Shown one piece after another: positions 43,918 to 54,500 of a stretch of 64,000 bases of DNA. The DNA is from Verrucomicrobiota bacterium (lineage in GTDB: Bacteria > Verrucomicrobiota > Verrucomicrobiia > Limisphaerales > UBA1319). The position numbers and the translations under genes are program-made. Numbering within the stretch: position 1 is the first letter of the stretch; the number at the start of each line of letters is the position of its first letter. The DNA lies in assembly GCA_022711435.1 (NCBI GenBank), contig JAKLFB010000002.1:62001-126000 (forward strand). The letters are read 5' to 3'. Under the pieces are notes generated by a model that searched no databases, was not told where the DNA came from, and saw only the letters and a program-made list of their open reading frames with translations.

Positions 43918-45324
43918 ATGGCAATCCAGATTGACAATCGCCTGACGGCCACGGCCCTGCAGCCGGCCCTGGCGCGGATGTTCGAGCTATCCGCGGACAA
44001 GATCCGCCGCCTCGAGCGGGCCTGGGACCCGCGGCGCGGCACCCCCGTGTCCACGGTCCGCGGCCGGTACACGTCCCGCGGCTGGACCGAGTGGACGCAA
44101 GGTTTTCAGTTCGGATCGGCTCTGCTCCAATTCGACGCCACCGGCGAGAGGGATTTTCTGGAGAGGGGCAGGACCGCCACCATTCGGCGCATGGCCTCCC
44201 ACGTCTCCCATTTCGGGGTCCACGACCACGGCTTTAACAACATATCGACCTACGGCAACCTGCGGCGTCTGATGCTCGAAGGCCGGATCCCGCACAACCC
44301 CGCCGAGCTCGACTTTTACGAGCTGGCGCTCAAGGTGTCCGGGGCGGTCCAGGCCGCCCGCTGGACGGCGCTGCCGGACGGAGGAGGCTACATCTATTCG
44401 TTCAACGGACCCCACTCGCTGTTTATCGACACGCTGCGCTCCCTGCGGTCGCTGGCGCTGGCCCATCAGCTCGGCCACGCGCTCCTGACCGAGCACGACG
44501 AGCGCGTCTCTCTTTGGCTGCGCGCGGTTCAGCATGCGAATACCACCGCGCGCTACGCCGTGTATTACGGCGAAGGGCGCGATGCCTATGACCAGCGCGG
44601 CCGCACTGCGCACGAGAGCATCTTCAACCTCAATGACGGCCATTACCGGTGCCCCAACTCCCAGCAAGGCTACTCGCCGTTCTCGACGTGGACCCGCGGC
44701 CTGGCCTGGGCCATCTGCGGGTTCGCCGAGGAGCTCGAGTTTCTCGCAGGCCAGAAACCCGCCGGCAAAGACGCAATCGAGTTGGATCGGCGAACGGCCG
44801 CAACCTGGCTGAAAGCCGCGACCGCCGCGGCGGATTTTTATCTGGGCCAGACCCCGACCTGCGGCGTGCCTTACTGGGACACCGGGGCTCCGGGCCTGCA
44901 TCGTCTCGGGGATTACCTCGACCGGCCCGCCGATCCCTTCAACGCATGGGAGCCCGTCGACAGCTCGGCGGCAGTCATCGCGGCTCAAGGCCTGCTTCGG
45001 CTGGGAAATTACCTGATCAGCCAACGGCAGCCGCGTCCCGGCCGCCGGTATCGGCAGGCGGCGCTCACGATCGCCCGAACCCTGCTCGACGAGCCTTACC
45101 TCTCGACCCGCCCCCAGCACCAGGGGCTTCTCCTCCATTCCGTCTACCACCGCCCGAATGGCTGGGACCACATCCCGCGCGGCCAGAAGATCCCCAACGG
45201 CGAAAGCTCGATGTGGGGGGATTACCACCTGCGCGAGCTAGCCATCCTCCTGTGGCGCGAAGCCGAGCAGAAACCTTATCCCGTCTTCTTTGCTGCATCT
45301 GGGAAAACGGGGGCGGACTATTGA
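43918..45324 (+). CDS. GH88-like (alpha/alpha)6-barrel hydrolase, putative unsaturated glucuronyl hydrolase type
   Basis: A 468-residue protein without a signal peptide. It follows the pattern of glycoside hydrolase 88 (d-4,5-unsaturated beta-glucuronyl hydrolases). VHDHGFNN (Asp103) aligns with the first conserved Asp, HSLFIDTLRSL (Asp171) with the catalytic Asp in the hydration mechanism, WTRGLAWAICGFAEEL with the WxRGQAW motif, and EPVDSSAAVIAAQGLL with the DSSA motif. It would release unsaturated uronic acid from oligosaccharides made by a polysaccharide lyase, so it fits downstream of a lyase such as the heparinase-like enzyme. The lack of a visible export signal suggests it acts on imported oligosaccharides. 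It follows the preceding gene by 12 bp. Confidence 0.8.
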   Translation: MAIQIDNRLTATALQPALARMFELSADKIRRLERAWDPRRGTPVSTVRGRYTSRGWTEWTQGFQFGSALLQFDATGERDFLERGRTATIRRMASHVSHFGVHDHGFNNISTYGNLRRLMLEGRIPHNPAELDFYELALKVSGAVQAARWTALPDGGGYIYSFNGPHSLFIDTLRSLRSLALAHQLGHALLTEHDERVSLWLRAVQHANTTARYAVYYGEGRDAYDQRGRTAHESIFNLNDGHYRCPNSQQGYSPFSTWTRGLAWAICGFAEELEFLAGQKPAGKDAIELDRRTAATWLKAATAAADFYLGQTPTCGVPYWDTGAPGLHRLGDYLDRPADPFNAWEPVDSSAAVIAAQGLLRLGNYLISQRQPRPGRRYRQAALTIARTLLDEPYLSTRPQHQGLLLHSVYHRPNGWDHIPRGQKIPNGESSMWGDYHLRELAILLWREAEQKPYPVFFAASGKTGADY

Positions 45325-45412
45325 TATTGCGTGTAGACCGGAGAAGGCTGGAGGCATGTTTGCGCTTCGGTTGAAGCCGGCGTGTCAATCATCGATCGAT
45401 GGCACCCATCGC

Positions 45413-46114
45413 CTAGCCATCAACACGCTCGATGCCGGCCACATATTTGGAGAATCGCGCCACGCGAAACGGCAATGCGTTGGTGATCGCATCTGCTTCC
45501 TCGGCACGCTCCAGCCCGAATTTCAGCTCGAGGATTAACGTCCTTGCCGGAGGCGACAGGTCGATTGACTGCCGACCCTTGCACGCCACGCTGGCGAATT
45601 GAAGCCCCCAATCCACGGTAAGTCGAAACTGGCCGTCCCCGCTCTGAAAATAAAGGCGCTCGAAGCGGTTGAAAAGAGCAGGCTCTACGTGCTTCAGCGC
45701 CGAGCGGAGCATGTGCGGGAGTGGGGAAGCGTCGAACGCCGTGCCCAATTGGGAGTGAAGGCAGCCTCCGTCGATGGAAAAACGAGGAAGCGCATGCGCC
45801 TCCTTGCCGCTGACCATACCTCGTTTGAGCTTTCGCTCCAGCATGGGCCGGTCAGCCGTCTCGCGATCCGGCCCATACCAGCGCACGCGCGTCTTGCTCC
45901 GATCGGCGGCTCCGTTGATATGGGCGTGGTAATCCCAGCGGGCGGGCGAATCGAGGTAAATGTTGTTGACTACTCGCGGCGGATAGGCCTCCCGAAAAAC
46001 GGCTGGGTGCCGTCGAACCCTCGCCACCACCTCGGCCAGGCTGAATCCTTCGGCGATGAACTTCTTCTCGTATCGCAGATGAGGAAGCGACGATTGCATT
46101 GCGGACTGGCTCAT
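45413..46114 (-). CDS. VTC-domain polyphosphate polymerase-like protein
   Basis: A 233-residue protein with the VTC (triphosphate tunnel) fold: RYEKKFIAEG near residue 14, NNIYLDSP, KTRVRWYG, LERKLKRG and LILELKF are the alternating basic and acidic strands that line the tunnel in polyphosphate polymerases. Length is normal for bacterial members. The catalytic requirement is NTP-dependent polyphosphate synthesis or a related phosphotransfer. It starts 6 bp after the DUF4956 membrane protein stop; DUF4956 plus VTC pairs near CotH proteins are a recurring arrangement in bacteria, and here the CotH gene lies two genes upstream. The product may act on the inner face of the membrane with DUF4956. 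Confidence 0.88.
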   Translation of the reverse strand: MSQSAMQSSLPHLRYEKKFIAEGFSLAEVVARVRRHPAVFREAYPPRVVNNIYLDSPARWDYHAHINGAADRSKTRVRWYGPDRETADRPMLERKLKRGMVSGKEAHALPRFSIDGGCLHSQLGTAFDASPLPHMLRSALKHVEPALFNRFERLYFQSGDGQFRLTVDWGLQFASVACKGRQSIDLSPPARTLILELKFGLERAEEADAITNALPFRVARFSKYVAGIERVDG

Positions 46115-46120
46115 GCGGTG

Positions 46121-46807
46121 TTAACCGACGATGCCGCGATCATCGAGGCAACTCACCTTGACCCCCGGGCTCAGCTCCTGAAGCTGGCTGGTAAACTTCT
46201 CCATGTGCGCCACTTGTTTGAAGTCCACCAGAAAGGCAGCCTCCATCGACTCCGGGGTGTGATCGAAGCGCTTGAGCGCCGCCGTTGCGCCTAAGCCGGC
46301 GAGCATCTGCAAAATTCGCTCCGCTCCCAGCTTGGCTGCCGCAGGGCTCGTCACCGTCAGGTAGAGGTTGGGTTGATTCGGGCCCTGCCGGAACATGCCT
46401 CGCAGGACGATGAGTCCAAGAATGACAGCCAGGGCGACAATAGTTACCAAGGCTTGGCCGGCGCCCAAACCAAGCCCGGTGCTGATGGCCAGGAACAGAA
46501 AGGTCAGCTCTTCGGGCTCTTTGATGGGCGCCCGGAAGCGAACAATGGAAAGGGCGCCCACGAGGCCCAGCGATAGCGCCATCGAGGAACGGACAATGCT
46601 GATGATCAGGGTCGTGGTCACCACGAGCACCAGGAAGTTCCTGGCAAAGAGCCGCCGGTTGGATAGGGAATGCCCGAAGTGGATGTAAACCTGGCCGAGG
46701 ATGACGGCGAGGATCGCCGCGATGCCGAGGCTTAGGACCAGCTTGGGCAACCCGGCAACCATTTCCGGGTTCAACAATAGTTCACGTAACGACTGTTCGA
46801 TTTGCAT
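46121..46807 (-). CDS. DUF4956 family multi-pass membrane protein
   Basis: A 228-residue protein. Residues 20-150 contain four or so hydrophobic helices, including LVLSLGIAAILAVILG and ALVTIVALAVILGLIVL. The conserved RFRAPIKEPEELTFLFLAIS stretch between helices identifies DUF4956. The C-terminal 80 residues form a soluble ACT-like alpha/beta segment. Its function is unknown, but the family is strongly associated with VTC proteins, as here (6 bp apart), and may be a channel or partner for the polyphosphate-forming enzyme. Start 46807 (MQIEQSL) is chosen because the preceding 14 codons are polar and not conserved in character. Confidence 0.88.
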   Translation of the reverse strand: MQIEQSLRELLLNPEMVAGLPKLVLSLGIAAILAVILGQVYIHFGHSLSNRRLFARNFLVLVVTTTLIISIVRSSMALSLGLVGALSIVRFRAPIKEPEELTFLFLAISTGLGLGAGQALVTIVALAVILGLIVLRGMFRQGPNQPNLYLTVTSPAAAKLGAERILQMLAGLGATAALKRFDHTPESMEAAFLVDFKQVAHMEKFTSQLQELSPGVKVSCLDDRGIVG

Positions 46808-46865
46808 GGGTACGATGAGTGATTGCTTGTGTGATTTGCACCTTTCCACGGGAGCCAGGCATGCC

Positions 46866-48803
46866 CTACCGCGCCTTCACATCATAGCAGAAGAGCACAT
46901 CCTGGTCGCGCAGGTACAGTTTGCCGTTGGCAATGACCGGGTGCGTCCAGGCCGGCTGCTCGCTGCGGTCGGGTTGCTCGAAACGTCCCCGCTCGATGTA
47001 CTCCTTCGGGCTCGGCTCGATCAGGAGCATGGCCCCGTCTTCGGTGCGATAGTAGAGACGGCCATCCGCCAGCGCCAAAGAACCTTTCGCGCGGCGCTCG
47101 CCGCTGTCGCGCCTGTCCCACAAGACGTTGCCGGTCTTGAAGTCGAGACAGACAAGCGCGCCGCCCTCATTGCCGCCGTTCGCCCCATAGAGGCAGCCCT
47201 CGAGGAGGATCATGCCGCCGTGGTGGTTCTGCATCCTCCGGGTGGCATACACTTCTTCGGCCTTGACGCCACCGTTGGCCTCTTTGCTGAGCTTCAGCAA
47301 TCCACCGCCCGCGCCATAAGCCGAGGCGGCGAACACCATGCCCCCGTGGTGGATCGGCGTGGAGCAGTTGATCCCCATGCGATTTGCCGGGGTGTCATAC
47401 CGCCAGAGGAACTTGCCGTCGGACGCGGCGACGCCGATGAGCGCTCTCGCAGTGAGTTGCACGTACTGGCGCTGCCCGTCGAAGTCGATGGCGATGGCCG
47501 AGGCGTATGCAGCTCCGGAACCGCCAAAACCGCCGAAACCGCCAGGGCTGCGTCCGAACCCGCCTGCACTTCCAGGGCTGCCGTCGCGATTGCCCAGACT
47601 GCCCCCCAAACCGCCGGCCACCTGGCTCATCATGCCGCCCTCAAAACCGCTTTCCGGCTGCCAGACTTCGCCGCTCGAATCCGTAAAGGGCGCCGACAGG
47701 CCCGCCTTGATCCGTATCGCCGCGGCCGAGGAGGCTGCACCTGTCGCAGCGTCTGTTTGCGGAACGATTTCAATCGCGTTGATTGCCGGGTTTTCAACTT
47801 GTCGCGTGAAAACAACGCGAAACTCTCCGTTGGTCACTTCTACCGGCACAGTCTCGATGTAGGCGCGCCTGGGTCCACCGGCTTTGACCCAAATGTCAAA
47901 GTCCTTGAATTCATGCCCCTGGACGTTGAGGGAAAAGACACGCTGGCCGGGACCGGTGATACCTTCGTAGGTCTCCGCAAAGTAGAGCTTCGCGAGATAC
48001 TTGCCGTTGGGCATCTTGCAGGAGAAGGCTCTCATCCCCCAATGCTCGCCCATGAACAAGCCCGGATCCTTGGTTCCGGTGACCACCGAGGCCGCGCCAC
48101 CGCTGCGTCCGCCGGGACCACTCAGACCGCCGCCTGATGGAGCCCCCCCGGACCCGCTGCTCGGACCGCTGGGCGTCGAGCTCTTCCAGATCGTCTTGCC
48201 GGTCAACTTGTCCAGGGCGACCAGCATCGCGTCCTCGCTGCCCGGCGTGCAAATCACCTTGTCGCCATCAATCAGCGGCGATTCCCGGTAGCTCCACATG
48301 GGGACGCGCCCGCCAAAATCGCGGGTCAGGCTGCGTTGCCAAAGGACCTTGCCATCGCTGACCTGCAGGCAAGCGACATCGCCAGCCAAGCCCTCGACAT
48401 AAAGCCGTTCACCGTCGACAGTCGGTGTGCACGCCGGCCCTTCTCTTCCCTGCGACGCTCGCTGGTTAAAAGCCGGGCCAAGGCGTGCCACCCAGAGTTC
48501 CTTGCCATCCTTCTCGGACAGGGCCCAAACCACTTCGTCCTCGCCGCGATTGCTCATGCCGAAGATCCGCCCGGCGGCGATGGAGGCGCCGCTGTAGCCG
48601 CCGCCGAGGCCCTTGATTTTCCAGGCGAGCGACGGGCCATCTTTCGGCCATTCCTTGAGCAGGCCGGTTTCCTTGGAGATCGCGTTCCGGTCGGGGCCTT
48701 GCCACTGCGGCCAATCATCGGCCAGCGCGCAAGGCACCAGGATAGTCGAGCAAAGGGCGCCAATGAGCGTCCTTCGATAATCCACGGGTTTTTTCGTTCT
48801 CAT
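46866..48803 (-). CDS. Secreted PQQ-like propeller interrupted by a permuted malectin-like domain
   Basis: A 645-residue protein with a signal peptide ([19 protein letters not shown]). [10 protein letters not shown] at 31-40 begins a PQQ/YncE-type eight-bladed propeller (about 31-225 and 440-645), whose blades read [31 protein letters not shown] and [10 protein letters not shown]. Between these halves lies an insert flanked by Gly/Ser-rich linkers, residues about 244-388: first the C-terminal half of a malectin fold ([34 protein letters not shown]), then its N-terminal half ([17 protein letters not shown]). The DNA for this insert is nearly identical to one in the CotH gene. The insert probably binds carbohydrate. 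The protein is likely periplasmic or surface-exposed. There is no evidence for real PQQ binding or redox activity. Confidence 0.82.
   Translation of the reverse strand: MRTKKPVDYRRTLIGALCSTILVPCALADDWPQWQGPDRNAISKETGLLKEWPKDGPSLAWKIKGLGGGYSGASIAAGRIFGMSNRGEDEVVWALSEKDGKELWVARLGPAFNQRASQGREGPACTPTVDGERLYVEGLAGDVACLQVSDGKVLWQRSLTRDFGGRVPMWSYRESPLIDGDKVICTPGSEDAMLVALDKLTGKTIWKSSTPSGPSSGSGGAPSGGGLSGPGGRSGGAASVVTGTKDPGLFMGEHWGMRAFSCKMPNGKYLAKLYFAETYEGITGPGQRVFSLNVQGHEFKDFDIWVKAGGPRRAYIETVPVEVTNGEFRVVFTRQVENPAINAIEIVPQTDAATGAASSAAAIRIKAGLSAPFTDSSGEVWQPESGFEGGMMSQVAGGLGGSLGNRDGSPGSAGGFGRSPGGFGGFGGSGAAYASAIAIDFDGQRQYVQLTARALIGVAASDGKFLWRYDTPANRMGINCSTPIHHGGMVFAASAYGAGGGLLKLSKEANGGVKAEEVYATRRMQNHHGGMILLEGCLYGANGGNEGGALVCLDFKTGNVLWDRRDSGERRAKGSLALADGRLYYRTEDGAMLLIEPSPKEYIERGRFEQPDRSEQPAWTHPVIANGKLYLRDQDVLFCYDVKAR
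47613..48088. repeat. Malectin cassette, copy 1 (within the PQQ gene)
   Basis: About 475 bases that match 48980-49455 at a constant offset of 1367. In the core 47641-47970 I count about five differences in 330 bases, while differences accumulate towards 48088. The copy lies between Gly/Ser-rich codons, which may have acted as junctions. Confidence 0.85.
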
Positions 48804-48910
48804 GTCGTGTATTTCGTTGAGTATTTGTGCAAGGATGAAAACTGCGCTCAAGATTGTTGATCGGTCAAAGGTTGTTGTTCAGTGCAAGAGTATTTGGCCT
48901 TTGGTGCGGC

Positions 48911-51478
48911 TCATTCGGGCGAGATCCTTGATCCCTGGGAGGATCCGCCGCCAGGAAAACGAAGGCCGCCTCCCAAACCGCCGGCCCCCTGGCTCATCAT
49001 GCCGCCCTCAAAACCGCTATCCGGCTGCCAGACTTCGCCGCTCGAATCCGTAAAGGGCGCCGACAGGCCCGCCTTGATCCGTATCGCCGCGGCCGAGGAG
49101 GCTGCACCTGTCGCAGCGTCTGTTTGCGGAACAATTTCAATGGCGTTGATTGCCGGGTTTTCAACTTGTCGCGTGAAAACAACGCGAAACTCTCCGTTGG
49201 TCACTTCTACCGGCACAGTCTCGATGCAGGCGCGCCTGGGTCCACCGGCTTTGACCCAAATGTCAAAGTCCTTGAATTCATGCCCCTGGACGTTGAGGGA
49301 AAAGACACGCTGGCCGGGACCGGTGATACCTTCGTAGGTCTCCGCAAAGTAGAGCCTCGCGAGATACTTGCCATTGGGGATCGGGCAGGAAAAAGCACTC
49401 ATCCCGAAATGCTCGCTCGTGAACAAGCCCGGATCCTTGGTTCCGGTGACAACCGCAGCCGAACTGCCACCGCGCCCGCCGGGACTTCCGGGGCCGCCGC
49501 CGGGACCGCGAGGACCACCGCCGAAGGGCGCCCCTGGCGCCGTCGGGGACAGGTCTTTCTCGATACCCGCTCGCAGTTGGATCAAGGTGAGATAATCGCT
49601 CCGATCACTATTCCATGCCTTGAAAAGCTCCAAAAAGCCTTCCGTGAATTCGGCCTGCGTTACCGAGGAGTCCTTGTTGGCATCGAGCACCTGCAAAAGG
49701 GACCGGCTGAACATCCTGCCGAGGCCCCCTCCCCCTCCGAAGCCGCCCGGAAAACCGCTTCCGGCCACCAGCCCTTCCGATCTCCCAGCCAGTTGATCGA
49801 CCACGGATTGGGCGCGCACCTTTGCGAAAGGCCTGATGGGCTTGGTTTGACCACCCCCGAAGGGCCCCGGCGCCGAAAGGATCTCACCGGCCACCAGCCT
49901 GTCGAAGCGGCCCAGTGTGGATTCCGACTCCTCCTGCACTGCCGGGCGGATGACGGCAGCCATCTGGTCGACCTGTTGGGCAATTCGTTCGGGCCTGAAG
50001 ATGGTCTTGGCGAATTCGTTCAACCGCGCCAGGTAGAGCTTCTTGAAAGCTTCCAGCTTGAACATTCGATCCAGGAAGAAGTTTTCTCCTTGCCACGGGT
50101 GGTGGATGCTCAGCTTGTCGCGCTGCTCCTGGCTGGCTCGATTGAATTGCCCCCACGAATGATCCTGATCCCAGGGGATGAACTGAAACTGCTGGTTCTT
50201 GGGATGCAAATGCAGATACAGGTTCTGGCCGGGACCCAGAATCCCGTCCAGGTCCGAGAGGTACACCATGACAGCCATGAACCGCGCGAACTCGGGCAGA
50301 TCAATGAACTCACCGATGCGAGCGGCAAAGGATGCATCGTCGGCCTGCGTCACGAATCGAGACAATTCCATCACCGCTTTTTTCTGCTCATCATACAGGC
50401 CCCCTTTCGGATCGTAGATCTGCTGATAAGCTGCCCAATCGGCGCCGAGATCCGTGAATAGGGAGGGGGTAACCGGCTTGAAGATCGCACCCCGCTTGGT
50501 TCCGAAGTGCCGCTCGGCAAACTGCTTGTCCACAGCCTCGACCATCGAGTACAGGCCGAAGTACTCCCGATCATATTTCCCCGGCACGGTCACAAACACC
50601 TTGGCGTACGCCGTCCGCGGCGCGGGAACGCCGGCGTCCCGGTATAAGCGATAGGCCAGCACCTCGTTCATCATGCTGGCATCGGTCACGTTGTTCTGGA
50701 GCGCGAGAGTTCTGACACCCCCCAGGCTCTGACCCATCGCGTACTTGTTGAGGTCGATCTTGAGCGAACGTTTCAGCGAGTCGCGCGATTCCATGAAGGT
50801 CCCGTTTCCCTTGTAGCGCACGCCCACATTCCTCACCAGACGACCCTCGAATTCCAAATCCGCGCGCACATACTCGAACTCGATCCCCAGCGCGACCCCA
50901 ATGCCGTTTCGCTTTCCTTCCGGAGCCAGGAGCATCGTCGCCATGCCTTCACCCGCCGGATTGCGGATTCGATCCAGACCCGCCCGGATTTGGCCTTCAT
51001 CGAGTTTGCCCGCTCCATTGGTGTCCCAGGCTCCAAACCACTTCTTTGCCAGCCCGGTAAATTCCTCCGGCGAGATTCGTCCGTCCCGATTCCAGTCGCC
51101 CTGGCTCATGAAAACCGGGGCAAGCGTCCTGTCGCCGTTGGCGCCTCCTCCCCCTCCTGGCCGACCGCCTGGCGCGCCTCCAAAGAACGGATTGCCGCCG
51201 CCTCGGGGCTCCATGGCATCCCACTGGTCGGGAGCGAACTTGAGGTGGATGGTCCAGATGTTGGTCAGACCGTAAATGTGGTCGGAATCCAGCAGTTGTC
51301 TCGAAGATGCACCCGGCGCAACTCGTTGCAGTGCAACCGCTCCACAGAAAAGCGCCCCGATGAGGAGCGCTCCGGCAAGGACCGCCGTGGATCGGCGCAA
51401 GCCCATGGCTTTACCCCAACCCACCCGCCTTATTCCCAAAGGCAGCCCCGTCGTTCTTCTTTCGTCTTCTTGGGTCAT
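48911..51478 (-). CDS. EF-hand CotH-family protein with C-terminal permuted malectin-like domain
   Basis: An 855-residue protein with an N-terminal membrane segment (STAVLAGALLIGALFCGAV, about 30-50). After a Gly-rich linker come EF-hand loops (DWNRDGRISPEEF at 128-140, WDTNGAGKLD near 151). Residues about 185-540 are a CotH kinase-like domain, with YFGLYSMVEAVDKQF and PWDQDHSWGQF matching conserved CotH positions. A further EF-hand (LDANKDSSVTQAEF, near 597) and a permuted malectin-like domain (about 676-830) follow. CotH of Bacillus is a protein kinase acting on a coat protein; bacterial EF-hand CotH proteins are mostly uncharacterised. The start could also be 51496 or 51406; 51478 is chosen because it leaves a basic stretch before the membrane segment. 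A leader motif shared with the kinase gene precedes it. Confidence 0.85.
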   Translation of the reverse strand: MTQEDERRTTGLPLGIRRVGWGKAMGLRRSTAVLAGALLIGALFCGAVALQRVAPGASSRQLLDSDHIYGLTNIWTIHLKFAPDQWDAMEPRGGGNPFFGGAPGGRPGGGGGANGDRTLAPVFMSQGDWNRDGRISPEEFTGLAKKWFGAWDTNGAGKLDEGQIRAGLDRIRNPAGEGMATMLLAPEGKRNGIGVALGIEFEYVRADLEFEGRLVRNVGVRYKGNGTFMESRDSLKRSLKIDLNKYAMGQSLGGVRTLALQNNVTDASMMNEVLAYRLYRDAGVPAPRTAYAKVFVTVPGKYDREYFGLYSMVEAVDKQFAERHFGTKRGAIFKPVTPSLFTDLGADWAAYQQIYDPKGGLYDEQKKAVMELSRFVTQADDASFAARIGEFIDLPEFARFMAVMVYLSDLDGILGPGQNLYLHLHPKNQQFQFIPWDQDHSWGQFNRASQEQRDKLSIHHPWQGENFFLDRMFKLEAFKKLYLARLNEFAKTIFRPERIAQQVDQMAAVIRPAVQEESESTLGRFDRLVAGEILSAPGPFGGGQTKPIRPFAKVRAQSVVDQLAGRSEGLVAGSGFPGGFGGGGGLGRMFSRSLLQVLDANKDSSVTQAEFTEGFLELFKAWNSDRSDYLTLIQLRAGIEKDLSPTAPGAPFGGGPRGPGGGPGSPGGRGGSSAAVVTGTKDPGLFTSEHFGMSAFSCPIPNGKYLARLYFAETYEGITGPGQRVFSLNVQGHEFKDFDIWVKAGGPRRACIETVPVEVTNGEFRVVFTRQVENPAINAIEIVPQTDAATGAASSAAAIRIKAGLSAPFTDSSGEVWQPDSGFEGGMMSQGAGGLGGGLRFPGGGSSQGSRISPE
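48980..49455. repeat. Malectin cassette, copy 2 (3-prime part of the CotH gene)
   Basis: The partner of 47613-48088 at the same orientation and offset 1367. Divergence is low across the core and higher at the ends, consistent with a recent duplication or gene conversion between the two neighbouring genes. Confidence 0.85.
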
Positions 51479-51507
51479 TGGACCATGTTCTGGCATTGAA
51501 CCGAAGT

Positions 51508-51545
51508 GACATGCGGAGATTCAAAGCAGAGCCCGCCAACTTTTT
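51508..51545 (-). promoter_or_regulatory. Leader motif upstream of the CotH gene, copy A
   Basis: On the minus strand it reads as a GTTGGCGGGCTC block followed by TCCGCATGTC, 29 bases ahead of the chosen start. The same two blocks at similar spacing precede the kinase gene (54970-55007). A shared regulatory or leader element is possible. Confidence 0.45.
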
Positions 51546-51553
51546 CGCCTTTC

Positions 51554-54500
51554 TCACGGACTGGCCGAATCGCGTCCGAGAGCTGTCGTTTTGGCCATAT
51601 CGTTATCTGGTGATCCGTCCAGCAGCCGCAGGCCACTTGTTGTTCTGGCGACAAGCCAGTTGCCGTCCGGCGAGAAAAGAATCTCTCGGATGGGTTCAGC
51701 CAGCCGGCGAATGGAGAGGAGTTCCTGCTGAGTGCGAACATTCCAAAAGCGAAGGGTGCTGTCGTCACTGACGGACGCGAGCGTCTCGGAATCGGGGGAG
51801 AAGGCCAGCCACCGGACACCCTGAGTATGCCCCCTGCAAACACCGAAAAGCTCGCCATTCCTCGTGTCCCATAATCGAATGGCGTTTTCGGTCTCCGTTA
51901 ATGGATCGGATCCCACCGCCAAGGTGTTGCCGTCATCGGAAATGGCCAGCGGAGCTAGGAACCCCAAGCCAGTCTCCACTGGCAGTTCGGTTTTGAGCGA
52001 CCGGGCTTGGAAGTCCCAAGCTTTGATCGAACGGTCGTGAAGCGTGACCAGGACATTGCCATTCCGAGAGAATAGCGCGCCTTTGGCTTCGTGACGCACC
52101 GGCTCCTTTGAAGGGTTCTCGAGATTCCACCACAGCATGGAGTTGTTTCCTCCTCCGGTCAGGAGCGCGGTTCCGTCTGGAGAGATTGCCGTCCAGGAAT
52201 TGTGGATTCCACGGCTATGGATGTTCGCCGAGGAGTCTGTCCCCCCGCGCTTGGAAATCTCCTGGCTTCTTATGTCCACCGACTTCCTGGATTGCAGATC
52301 CCAAACTCGAATCCCTCCGTCGGGCAAGGGATCAACCAAGGTGCGAAGGTCGTCGCTGACCGCTCCGGCCCAGAGGCCGAACGGGGCGCTGCCCAATGGA
52401 AGGCTCTCCTCGGGCTCGCCCGTCCTGAGGTTCAGCAGCACGAACCTGGACAGTTCGTCCATGGCAGCAAGCACCCGCCCGTCTTTGGAGAATTTGATCG
52501 GCGTCCATTTGCCTTTGTAAAGCCGTTCCCTCGATGCGGTGTTGGTTGCCCATAGGCGAACCGTTCCATCTTTGGCGCCGCTGAGAACGCTGCGGCCGTC
52601 CGCCGAAAAAGCGACCGCCCAGACCTCCGAAGGATTCCCATACAACCGCTCCATGCACTGCCGGGCGCCGATATCCCACAACCGGATGGAGTGATCGTGG
52701 CTCGCGGATGCGAGGAGTTGCGTACGGGGAGCAAAGGCAACGCCTGAGACCATGCCGGCATGTTCAACCGCATCGCGGCTGACGGGCAGATTCGCCACTT
52801 TTTCGCCGGTCGCGGCGGACCACAAATCGACAACGAAGATGCTCCCTTCCCGCAGGATATTCCGGGCGGCGACCACTGAATTCCCATCCGGAGAGAACGC
52901 CAGGGCATTCATGTGCCGCATCCGGGGGTCCGTGAAGATTCCCTCGGAATGATCGAGCTGGCGCAAGGTCTTCCCTGTTTCCACATCCTTCAGGGCGATC
53001 CCCGTGCGGGTATCTACCGCGATCACATTGCCGCGCGCACTAAAAGCATATGGCGGCATGCTGTCCGGGATTTCAGCCACGGGCGTTCCGTCAGAACCGC
53101 CATAGATGCGCACCCCGTCAGGGGAAGTCGCCGCCAGCCATCGGCCATCGGGCGAGAAGGCTAGGGGGGCCGCCCGGTCCGGAAGGAAATAAGCCTCGGT
53201 CCAATCCGACGTTCGCCAGACCCGGACGGCGGTCTTGCTTGCCGTCGCCAGCAGGCCCGCGGGGGACAGAGCCACCGAAAAACCCGACTTGGGCAGAGTT
53301 TTTATCAGGCTGCCCGTCTTGGCATCGTAAATGTGGACGGAATCCTGCAAGCCGACCACCGTCCATTCGGAGGAGGCCGCCAGGGAGAGAATGCTGGAGG
53401 CCTCCCGCGCGATCACTTGATGATCATTCCCTTGCGCCGCATGCCACAAGTACCGCCATTCAAAACGCTGGGACCCTGTGCTGCGGTGTTTGGCCAGAAG
53501 CTCTGTCGCCCGGGGCAGGTTCCCGGCGAGAATCGACTGGTGGGCCAGATTGACATCCGCCACGTATTCGTTGAGCTCGGCTCGCTTCTGGCTCTCCAAG
53601 GCGCGTTCCCGCTCCCGTTCCGCGGTATGGCGAAGCACCTCTTCGTTCTTGCGGCGCTGTTCGGAAACGCGCTCGGCGCTCGTGGCCCGCAATGCCTGCC
53701 AAACGCTGACGATGCTGCCGGCAACAACAGCAAGGACAATTGCGGCAGCCGCGGCAAAGCCGGCGCGATGCCGCCGCACGGCTTTGCGCAGGCGATACGC
53801 CGTGCTCTGCGGCCGAGCCAAAACAGGTTCCTGGCTCAAGTAACGATCGAGGTCGGCCGCAAGCTCCCGCGCCGTGTCGTAGCGGCGGGTGCGATCCTTC
53901 TCGATGCACTTCATCACGATCCAATCCAGATCCCGGTCCACTGGCGCGATCGGCGAACGGGTCGAACCGCCGGCAACCGCCTGGCGCAACCGCGTGGAAG
54001 GTGTCGGCGGCTCGACCTCCTTGATCATCCGCCGCATCCCATCCAGACCGGATTGTGTCAGCTCCTTCGCGTCGAAAGGCGTCGCCCCGGTCAGCAATTC
54101 ATAGAGCAAAACCCCCAACGAATAGATGTCGCTCCTCGTGTCCACATCCGCCCCGGTCATCTCGGCCTGCTCGGGGCTGGTGTAGGCCGGTGTCCCGATG
54201 AACGCATGAAAGTTGGTCAGGACGGTCTTCTCCGTCAGCGGTTCCTCGATCGCTTTCGCAACGCCAAAATCGATGACTTTGGGAACCGGTTTTCCATCCT
54301 GAACCGTCACGAGAACGTTGGAGGGCTTCAAGTCACGGTGGATAATCCCCTTTTGATGAGCGTGCTGGATGGCGTGGCAGAGCTGGATGAAAAGGGCCAG
54401 GCGTTCCGGAATCGAGAGCCGATTCGCATCGCAATAATCGGTAATCCGGACTCCCCGAACCAATTCCATGACGAAAAACGGACGGCCTGTTGCAGTTGCC

